12,420 bases of DNA from Deltaproteobacteria bacterium (GTDB lineage: Bacteria; Desulfobacterota; Binatia; UBA9968). The notes under the pieces are model-generated. The model was not told the origin of the DNA. It ran no database searches and saw only the letters and a list, made by a program, of their open reading frames with translations. This document shows, one piece after another, positions 1-4,310 of the stretch. Position 1 is the first letter of the stretch. Each line of letters begins with the position of its first letter. The position numbers and the translations under genes were made by a program. The DNA is taken from NCBI GenBank assembly GCA_016183145.1, contig JACPFE010000383.1, forward strand, positions 1-12,420, in the 5' to 3' direction.

Positions 1-82
1 GTCAACGTAAACATTTCGAGGGTACGGCCGAAGATTCCCAGCCGCGCCAAGGGGAATGAAATGGATGTCAGCACCACGATGA

Positions 83-110
83 TCCTTCGGCGCTGCTCAG
101 GACAAGTTTA
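83..110 (+). repeat. Dispersed CCTTCG-CTCAGG repeat, copy A
   Basis: This 28-base stretch matches 2833-2860 with five mismatches. Both begin TCCTTCG, carry GCTCAGGACA and end GTTTA. A related motif lies on the other strand at 6126-6145. Short imperfect palindromes of this CCTTCG...GCTCAGG kind are common intergenic repeats in many environmental bacteria. Their function is not known. Confidence 0.6.
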
Positions 111-190
111 CACGCAGGTGTTGAATCGCGGCGGCCGGAGCGTCAATAGTCCGGCTGATCGGCTGTCATAGTCTGACGATCTAAGCGAGC

Positions 191-232
191 CGTTACCGAG
201 ATAGGCCGCAGGTCGTTAGGGAGATAGGCCGC
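191..232 (+). repeat. Two 19-bp direct repeats, period 23 (iteron-like)
   Basis: Positions 191-209 and 214-232 are the same 19-base sequence with two mismatches, of the form CGTTASSGAGATAGGCCGC, starting 23 bases apart. The core GGAGATAGGCCG occurs a third time at 331-342, about 40 bases before the left inverted repeat of the insertion element. Closely spaced repeats at roughly two helical turns suggest a binding site for a protein such as a recombinase, replication initiator or repressor. No cognate protein can be named. Confidence 0.6.
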
Positions 233-380
233 CGTATTCGGCAGCGTTTGTCGGCCAGCAGGTTGTTGACAAGTTCGAGTAGCTGGCGGATATTGCAACC
301 GATTTGGAAAAGGTTTGTAGAGCCGCATCAGGAGATAGGCCGACCGGCTTTTTTCGCCGCCTAATGCGGGTCACTTAATA

Positions 381-403
381 GTTGAACTAAACCGCTGCGC
401 GGT
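381..403. repeat. Left terminal inverted repeat and hairpin of the IS91-like element
   Basis: GTTGAACTAAACCGC (381-395) pairs with the right-end copy at 2814-2828, 14 of 15 bases matching. The similarity stops sharply on the outer side of base 381. A five-base perfect stem with a three-base loop, ACCGC-TGC-GCGGT, lies at 391-403. Confidence 0.65.
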
Positions 404-526
404 GGCGGTTGCCGTGCGGGGTTTACTGCTTTTTGTCCGCTGCTGTTTTTCGCCTCTTTTCTCTTAGCTCCAAGTCTCTCCCCAGTTTTCTGGTTTGCGT
501 GATAGTCTCGCTCCCAAATTTAATCC

Positions 527-534
527 AAGGAGGG
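527..534 (+). promoter_or_regulatory. Strong ribosome binding site for the tyrosine recombinase
   Basis: AAGGAGGG ends six bases before the ATG at 541. This near-perfect Shine-Dalgarno sequence fixes that ATG as the start, in preference to upstream in-frame starts back to 409. Confidence 0.85.
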
Positions 535-540
535 TTTTAT

Positions 541-1389
541 ATGGGAGCACTTCGGACCAAGATGATCGAGGAGATGAGGCTGCGCAACTTCGCGTCGAGG
601 ACGCAGAAGTCTTACCTGGCGGTGATGGTGGGGCTGGCCAAGCACTATCGTCAGTTTCCGGATCAACTGACGCAGGAGCAGATCCGCACCTATCTGTTGC
701 ATCTCCAGGAGCGAGGCTTATCGAGCAGTTCGCAGAACGTGGCGATCTCGGGGCTACGGTTTTTCTATCAGCAGGTTTTGGGCTGGAACGAGGCCCAGCT
801 GTTCTTGCCACCGAGAAAAAGGACGTGGCGTTTGCCGGAGGTGTTAAGCCCCAGGGAAGTGGAGCGATTGCTGGGCGCCGCCGTCAAGCTCAGAGACCGC
901 TGTTTACTGATGACCGCTTATGCGGCTGGACTTAGGGTCACTGAGCTAATCCACCTCAAACTCAGCGAGATCGATCCCCAGCGGATGATGAGTCGGGTGG
1001 AACAGGGCAAGGGGAAAAAAGACCGCTACACGATTCTCTCCCAACGGCTGCTCGGCGAGTTGAGAAGGTATAAGCAAGCCTATCAACCGGTGAGTTGGGT
1101 GTTCTTTGGTAAAACCAGAAATGATCCCCTGCACATCACTGCCGCGCAGAAAGTCTACAACATAGCCAAGCAGAAAAGCGGTATTGAAAAAGGCCACGGC
1201 ATCCACACGCTTCGCCACTGCTTTGCCACGCACTTGTTAGAAGCCGGGGTGGATCTGGTGACGATTAAGACGCTGTTGGGCCATAACTCGCTTCAGAGTA
1301 CCCAGCGTTATTTGCAAATCCGCCAGCCCAAGCTCGGCTCCACCGCCAGCCCCTTGGACTTGCTCGATCTGCGCGACCCTTCGCTGTAG
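541..1389 (+). CDS. Tyrosine recombinase (phage-integrase family) of the IS91-like element
   Basis: A 282-residue site-specific recombinase of the XerC/XerD superfamily, which would cut and rejoin DNA through a covalent phosphotyrosine intermediate. The N-terminal core-binding (SAM-like) domain spans about residues 5-85 and the catalytic domain about 95-265. All expected catalytic residues are visible: R132 (GLRVTE), K157 (GKGKKDR), H222 and R225 (HTLRH), H248 (LLGH) and the nucleophile Y257 (STQRYLQI). The start at 541 is chosen for its AAGGAGGG ribosome binding site. It lacks the extra segment between catalytic motifs that marks integron integrases (IntI), so it should not be called IntI although integron cassettes lie nearby. 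Its stop is 12 bases before, and in frame with, the transposase start. Recombinases of this type accompany the transposase in some IS91-family elements; their role there is unclear. Confidence 0.9.
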   Translation: MGALRTKMIEEMRLRNFASRTQKSYLAVMVGLAKHYRQFPDQLTQEQIRTYLLHLQERGLSSSSQNVAISGLRFFYQQVLGWNEAQLFLPPRKRTWRLPEVLSPREVERLLGAAVKLRDRCLLMTAYAAGLRVTELIHLKLSEIDPQRMMSRVEQGKGKKDRYTILSQRLLGELRRYKQAYQPVSWVFFGKTRNDPLHITAAQKVYNIAKQKSGIEKGHGIHTLRHCFATHLLEAGVDLVTIKTLLGHNSLQSTQRYLQIRQPKLGSTASPLDLLDLRDPSL

Positions 1390-1401
1390 CCGGGCGCCCT
1401 C

Positions 1402-2577
1402 ATGGTGCCGTCCAGCCACAAGCTGGCGGCAGGAGAAAAAAGGGCGCGCCCCGAGCTGGCCGATATCTTTCGCAGCCACGGGGAGAGCTACCGCAAGACG
1501 CATTGCTTACCCGCCTCCCATCTCAAGGTGATGCGGGCCGTGGAGGCCTGCCGCACCGCTGAGATGGGAGGGCATCTCAAGCAGTGCGATACTTGCGGCT
1601 TTGAGCACCCGAGTTATAACTCCTGCCGTAACCGCCACTGCCCCAAGTGCCAGTCGCTGGCCAAGGCCAAGTGGTTGGAGAAGCAAAGCTCTGAGCTTTT
1701 GCCGGTGGGATATTTTCATCTGGTGTTCACCTTGCCGCATCTTCTCAACCGCTTGATTCTCGCCCACAAAAAGATTTTCTTTAGCCTGCTCTTTAAAGCT
1801 GTCAGTGAAACCTTGCTGGAGTTTGGCCGCACCCGTCTGAAGGGAACCGTCGGGATCATCGCCGTCTTGCATACCTGGGATCAAACGCTCAAAGACCATT
1901 TTCATCTCCACTGTCTCATCCCCGCAGGCGCTCTGTCCGTGGATCACAGCCGCTGGATTGGAGCACGGCCCAACTTTCTGTTTCCAGTCAAAGCTCTGAG
2001 CCGGGTGTTTCGGGGAAAGTTTCTCGATCTGTTAAAGCAGGCCCTCAACCAAGGAAAAATCCCGCCCCCAAGCCAAGAACTCAAAGCGCTGGGTAAAAAG
2101 AACTGGGTGGTCTATGCCAAAAAGCCTTTCGGCTCCCCCCAAACCGTCCTTGACTACCTCGGCCGCTACACCCACCGCGTGGCTCTGTCCAATAACCGGA
2201 TCCTCGCTGTCGAAAACGGCCAGGTCACATTTAGCTACCGGGATCGAAGAGACAAAGACCGGCTGAAATCAATGACCCTCGATACCCAGGAGTTCATCCG
2301 CCGCTTTCTCCTCCACGTCCTCCCCGACGGCTTCATGCGTATCCGTCACTTCGGCTTTTTGGCCAACCGCACCAAAAAACACGCTCTCCCTCAATGCCGA
2401 AAGCTGTTGGGACTCAATCCCGCTTTGCCCCAAATCCCCCAAAAATCAGCCCAGGATATTTTGCGGGAACTCACGGGTATCGATCTTAGTCGCTGCCCGC
2501 GTTGCCAGAACGGAACGATGATCGTCGTCGGTGAGCTGTCTCGGATATCATCCTCAGCTCCATGGGATTCTTCATGA
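1402..2577 (+). CDS. IS91-family HUH (Y2) transposase
   Basis: A 391-residue single-strand transposase related to those of IS91, IS801 and IS1294, expected to nick at the element's origin end and drive rolling-circle-like movement. The N-terminal zinc-binding region has C62-x2-C65, C75 and C80-x2-C83. The metal-binding HUH motif is H168-L-H170 within DHFHLHCLIPAG. Two candidate catalytic tyrosines, Y252 and Y256, occur in DYLGRYTHR, the hallmark of the Y2 group. A further zinc knuckle, C365-x2-C368, lies near the C-terminus. Length fits the family. There is no clear ribosome binding site before the ATG at 1402, so translation is probably coupled to the recombinase that ends 12 bases upstream; both share one frame with a single TAG between them. 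The last dozen or so residues (after about 378) do not resemble the family core and could be a replaced or frameshifted tail. Confidence 0.9.
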   Translation: MVPSSHKLAAGEKRARPELADIFRSHGESYRKTHCLPASHLKVMRAVEACRTAEMGGHLKQCDTCGFEHPSYNSCRNRHCPKCQSLAKAKWLEKQSSELLPVGYFHLVFTLPHLLNRLILAHKKIFFSLLFKAVSETLLEFGRTRLKGTVGIIAVLHTWDQTLKDHFHLHCLIPAGALSVDHSRWIGARPNFLFPVKALSRVFRGKFLDLLKQALNQGKIPPPSQELKALGKKNWVVYAKKPFGSPQTVLDYLGRYTHRVALSNNRILAVENGQVTFSYRDRRDKDRLKSMTLDTQEFIRRFLLHVLPDGFMRIRHFGFLANRTKKHALPQCRKLLGLNPALPQIPQKSAQDILRELTGIDLSRCPRCQNGTMIVVGELSRISSSAPWDSS

Positions 2578-2790
2578 GAAAGACTTTTTCGCTCTTAAAC
2601 CCCTTTAACTCTCAACCTGCCCTCTTCGCACGGGTGTGCCTGCCTGGGCGAAGAACTGACTCCCAAACCGCATGGCGCCGTGGAAATCACGCAAAATCTG
2701 TCGGTATCGATCTCAACCGCCTCCCACTTCTCGAACTATCGCCAACCCAGCACCACACTCGGCACCGCTGCTCCACTTTACAAAACGCAT

Positions 2791-2828
2791 AGCCGCAACG
2801 TCCGTGCGGCTCCGCGGTTTAGTCCAAC
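2791..2828. repeat. Right terminal inverted repeat and hairpin of the IS91-like element
   Basis: AGCCGCA (2791-2797) and TGCGGCT (2805-2811) form a perfect seven-base stem around a seven-base loop. Immediately outside lies GCGGTTTAGTCCAAC (2814-2828), complementary to the left end in 14 of 15 bases. A subterminal hairpin is usual at the origin or terminus end of IS91-family elements. GTTC follows two bases later. Confidence 0.7.
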
Positions 2829-2832
2829 ACGT

Positions 2833-2860
2833 TCCTTCGACTAGGCTCAGGACAGGTTTA
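2833..2860 (+). repeat. Dispersed CCTTCG-CTCAGG repeat, copy B
   Basis: Matches copy A (83-110) in 23 of 28 bases. It begins immediately beyond the right end of the IS91-like element and includes most of the GTTC tetranucleotide (2831-2834) that would be the target, so the element may have inserted beside a pre-existing repeat. Confidence 0.6.
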
Positions 2861-2933
2861 TCCCCCTGCCGCCATCTCGGCGATTTCTCTGGAACTTGAT
2901 TACCTCCAAGCTTTGAGGGATAAAACGCTATAC

Positions 2934-2940
2934 GTTAGGT
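2934..2940 (+). other. Cassette junction core site (GTTAGGT), start of cassette 1
   Basis: GTTAGGT fits the integron core-site consensus GTTRRRY; strand exchange would occur between G2934 and T2935. It is the exact reverse complement of ACCTAAC at 3433-3439, the R'' box of the attC that ends this cassette. The sequence to its left has no recognisable L'/L'' arms, so the site on that side may be an attI or a truncated attC. Confidence 0.75.
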
Positions 2941-3484
2941 TACGGAAGGCGCATTGCACGAACTAACAGCGTCGAGTTTCCGGGGAAACGAGTTTCAGTA
3001 TCGCTGGGGTCTTGCGGCACTGCTGCTGGAGGCCGAAATGCCAATCGAAGTAAAACCGAGGTCCAGTGTGTTCAGGTGGACGGCCGTCTGGACCGTTCTC
3101 TCCTTCGCCTCGCTCTCGTACGCTCAGCCCTCACCGCAAGGATCGTATACGCCGTCGCAGGCGGAATTTGACGCGCTTGCTGAGTGTCAGCGGACCGTTC
3201 TCGGTGCAGACAAAAGGATTAGATCATTGACATATGACATACTCTATGGGCAGTGGTTGATCGTGGACGAGAGAGCGGACGAAATTATCAGCTGTCTCGT
3301 TGAAAGGCACGGGTGGATCGGGCTGAGCGCGCCAGATGGGCGTCGTGGTGCTCGACCGCCTCGCTAGTTGTCACCTAAGTGGCTCTGTCATAAACGACGT
3401 CGGTGAGTACCAGGCTTCGTTATTGCATTTTCACCTAACTATCCGCTTCAGACCGATCGCCAACGGCGCCGGCTGAGCGTTGCG
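2935..3484 (+). mobile_element. Integron gene cassette 1 (550 bp, small exported protein)
   Basis: The cassette runs from the base after the G of GTTAGGT to the G of GTTAGAC. Its opening TTAGGT plus the closing G would rebuild GTTAGGT, perfectly complementary to its own R'' box ACCTAAC, as expected of a circular cassette. It holds one gene in the usual orientation, ahead of its attC, and no evident promoter. Integron cassettes are single-gene circles inserted by IntI; no intI is visible in this window. Confidence 0.8.
3038..3367 (+). CDS. Small exported protein of unknown function (cassette 1)
   Basis: A 109-residue protein I do not recognise. The first 29 residues look like a Sec signal peptide: a basic N-terminus with K6, R8 and R13, a hydrophobic stretch at about 15-27, and a likely cleavage after SYA (A29) before QPSPQ. 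The mature part is about 80 residues with two cysteines, C50 and C86, that could form a disulfide in the periplasm, and a basic, proline-rich tail. The ATG at 3038 has GGAGG five bases upstream and puts the signal peptide at the N-terminus. A longer version from TTG at 2954, preceded by GGAAGG, would be 137 residues but would bury the hydrophobic segment; it cannot be excluded, since cassette genes often start close to the junction. The gene is carried on an integron cassette, and many cassette genes encode unknown small exported proteins. Confidence 0.65.
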   Translation: MPIEVKPRSSVFRWTAVWTVLSFASLSYAQPSPQGSYTPSQAEFDALAECQRTVLGADKRIRSLTYDILYGQWLIVDERADEIISCLVERHGWIGLSAPDGRRGARPPR

Positions 3485-3490
3485 TTAGAC
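3433..3490 (+). other. attC recombination site of cassette 1
   Basis: This 58-bp site has all attC parts in order: R'' ACCTAAC (3433-3439), L'' CGCTTCAG (3444-3451), L' CTGAGCG (3473-3479) and R' GTTAGAC (3484-3490). L'' pairs with L' except for one extra base (T3448), the typical asymmetry that directs IntI to one strand. The stem continues through CGCC (3458-3461) and GGCG (3465-3468) with a three-base loop and small bulges. Recombination would occur between G3484 and T3485. It shares CTAAC-spacer-TCCGCKTCA and TGAGCGKTGCGTT with the attC of cassette 2, so both belong to one attC family. Confidence 0.85.
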
Positions 3491-3520
3491 GATCCAAGAA
3501 ACTTCAGCTATACATGAGCT

Positions 3521-3862
3521 GTGGCCGAACGAAAGCTTCCTGACGACCCTCTATCGTTCATCCGAGAGTGCATTCACGGCGGTCGGATTCTTTGGTCTTA
3601 CCATGTCAACATGCGACTGGGACAGAGGTTCATTGCCCGTGAGACGATCATCCACGCAGCCAAGAGTTATGAGGTAATCGAAGAGTACCCAGAAGACAAA
3701 TACTTTCCGAGCTATTTGCTCTTGGGACGAAGGGGTGAGGAGGTGTTTCACGTCCTGTTTGGTGCAGATATGGAAGGGCAGAATGTTCGGGTCGTCACGG
3801 CGTATTATCCCAGCCCGGAAGAATGGGAAGCGGATCTGAAGACGCGAAGGAGGTCCCTATGA
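3521..3862 (+). CDS. DUF4258 protein, probable toxin of a toxin-antitoxin pair
   Basis: A 113-residue protein with the DUF4258 pattern: an early SYHVNMRLGQR segment (H28, R32, R36), a central strand region (PSYLLLGRRGEEVFHVLFG), and a C-terminal VRVVTAYYPSPEEW followed by a basic tail. DUF4258 proteins are small, and those next to a YgiT-type zinc-finger gene are generally regarded as toxins with an RNase-like fold; that activity is inferred here, not visible. The start is GTG at 3521. An ATG seven bases upstream is in another frame and ends within ten codons, and the ribosome binding site is weak. The stop overlaps the next gene's start (ATGA at 3859-3862), giving translational coupling. The toxin-first order matches MqsR-MqsA. 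The whole pair lies between attC sites and so is a mobile cassette. Confidence 0.8.
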   Translation: MAERKLPDDPLSFIRECIHGGRILWSYHVNMRLGQRFIARETIIHAAKSYEVIEEYPEDKYFPSYLLLGRRGEEVFHVLFGADMEGQNVRVVTAYYPSPEEWEADLKTRRRSL

Positions 3863-4080
3863 AGTGTACAGTCTGCGGCGCACGCATGCAGCCAATCACC
3901 ACCGATTTGCCATTCAAATTGTCAGAAGAACGCATTGTCATCTTGAAGCAACTGCCGGTCTTGCAGTGCGGAGCATGCCGCGAGTATCTCATCGAAGATA
4001 CTGTCATGGCGCGCATCGACACCCTGCTCGGTCGAGCAGACAGCACCGCCGAGCTTGAAGTGATCCGCTATGCTGCCTGA
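3859..4080 (+). CDS. YgiT/MqsA-type zinc-finger protein, probable antitoxin
   Basis: A 73-residue protein with two zinc-binding pairs, C3-x2-C6 (MKCTVCG) and C37-x2-C40 (LQCGACREYL). This is the layout of the N-terminal zinc domain of MqsA/YgiT antitoxins. It then has an amphipathic helix (about 46-58) and ends in EVIRYAA, a frequent ending in this family. It is about half the length of E. coli MqsA and lacks the C-terminal Xre helix-turn-helix, so it probably binds the toxin but may not repress the operon. The start is chosen for AAGGAGG at 3847-3853, five bases before the ATG, and for the four-base overlap with the DUF4258 stop; earlier in-frame starts would lie inside the toxin gene. The strong ribosome binding site suggests more antitoxin than toxin is made. 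Confidence 0.82.
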   Translation: MKCTVCGARMQPITTDLPFKLSEERIVILKQLPVLQCGACREYLIEDTVMARIDTLLGRADSTAELEVIRYAA

Positions 4081-4087
4081 GAGCTGC

Positions 4088-4142
4088 GTCTAACCAATCC
4101 GCGTCACCTGTCGGCTGACCGCAGGTGAGCGGTGCGTTCGCC
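4088..4142 (+). other. attC recombination site of cassette 2 (degenerate right core)
   Basis: R'' is GTCTAAC (4088-4094). The left arm 4099-4110 (CCGCGTCACCTG) pairs with the right arm 4122-4132 (CAGGTGAGCGG) with a single extra base, G4103, the classic unpaired base of an attC. Beyond a bulged T4111 the stem adds three pairs and closes on a CTGA loop. The right core is GTTCGCC (4136-4142): the essential GTT is present but it departs from GTTRRRY. This fits the end of an array, where the bases after the G come from whatever lies beyond the last cassette. The arms share sequence with the first attC. Confidence 0.82.
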
Positions 4143-4310
4143 GCCGTCCTTTCCTCACGCCATCGCAAACTGTTTCCGCTTGAACGATTTGTCCGCCAAA
4201 GGACGGATCAGCCTCAAGTTTCCGCCATAGGACGGACCAGCCTCAGATTATTTGGCTGGGCTTGGCTGAAACGGCTTGAACGATTTGAACGTCTGGAACG
4301 GCGCTTGGGT
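4143..4310. repeat. Tandem repeats between the cassettes and the ggt gene
   Basis: Two sets of repeats fill this convergent intergenic stretch. A 29-base unit occurs twice head to tail (4192-4220 and 4221-4249, 25 of 29 matching), each copy holding a small palindrome TCCG...CGGA. A 9-base unit of the form TKGAACGNC is repeated about four times at 4267-4302. The 14-base sequence GCTTGAACGATTTG also occurs at both 4178-4191 and 4274-4287. No gene or clear terminator is seen. The 9-base array reads as Leu/Phe-Glu-Arg repeats in one frame, but nothing supports its translation. Confidence 0.65.

Larger units (their letters stand above)
1..380. other. Intergenic region without a convincing gene
   Basis: No open frame here has a recognisable protein, a good ribosome binding site or a family motif. 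A 61-residue minus-strand frame at 143-328 is low-complexity and unconvincing. The stretch does hold a dispersed GC-rich repeat (83-110), two 19-bp direct repeats (191-232) and a third partial copy of the same core (331-342). It may be the degenerate left flank of the mobile region, or part of the insertion element if its true left end lies further out than 381. Confidence 0.5.
381..2830 (+). mobile_element. IS91-like insertion element with tyrosine recombinase and HUH transposase
   Basis: The element is bounded by a 15-base inverted repeat: GTTGAACTAAACCGC at 381-395, and its complement with one mismatch at 2814-2828. A perfect hairpin sits just inside the right repeat (2791-2811) and a smaller one at the left end (391-403). 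Inside are two co-oriented genes, a tyrosine recombinase and an IS91/IS801-type HUH transposase 12 bases apart. IS91-family elements move by a rolling-circle-like mechanism, make no target duplication and favour a GTTC or CTTG tetranucleotide beside one end. GTTC lies at 2831-2834, so the right end may be 2830. The gene pair is known from a subset of IS91-family elements. The left limit is less certain than the right. Both genes look intact. Confidence 0.72.
2578..2934. other. Non-coding right end of the IS element and spacer before the cassettes
   Basis: Small frames exist here (for example 2562-2792 and 2672-2899), but none has a ribosome binding site, a domain or a plausible composition. 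The region contains the right end of the IS91-like element with its hairpin, repeat copy B, and about 74 bases (2861-2934) leading to the first cassette junction. Those 74 bases do not resemble the two attC sites further right. They could be a remnant of an integron attI site or a decayed attC. Confidence 0.6.
3485..4136 (+). mobile_element. Integron gene cassette 2 (652 bp, toxin-antitoxin pair)
   Basis: The cassette begins TTAGAC after the recombination point in the first attC and ends at G4136 in the second. Its first bases rebuild GTTAGAC, the exact complement of its own R'' box GTCTAAC (the match extends to eight bases). It carries a two-gene toxin-antitoxin operon in the normal orientation; the first start codon lies 36 bases into the cassette. 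Toxin-antitoxin cassettes are known from large chromosomal integrons, where they are thought to stabilise arrays against cassette loss. Confidence 0.82.

Noticed and set aside
143..328. Small minus-strand frame in the left intergenic region
   Set aside because: No ribosome binding site or family signal; it runs through the iteron-like repeats.
338..353. Possible terminator (GCC-GACC-GGC followed by six T)
   Set aside because: The stem is only about three base pairs, too weak to call.
541..1389. The tyrosine recombinase as the integron integrase IntI of the nearby cassettes
   Set aside because: It lacks the IntI-specific segment before the HxxR motif and is paired with an IS91-type transposase inside the element's inverted repeats.
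2822..2940. GTCCAAC at 2822-2828 as the R'' box of an attC ending at GTTAGGT
   Set aside because: No complementary arms lie between, and GTCCAAC is part of the right inverted repeat of the insertion element.
3371..3438. TCACCTAA occurring twice exactly 60 bases apart, suggesting a tandem vestigial attC
   Set aside because: The first copy lacks the AAC of an R'' box and no GTTRRRY core or folding arms accompany it.
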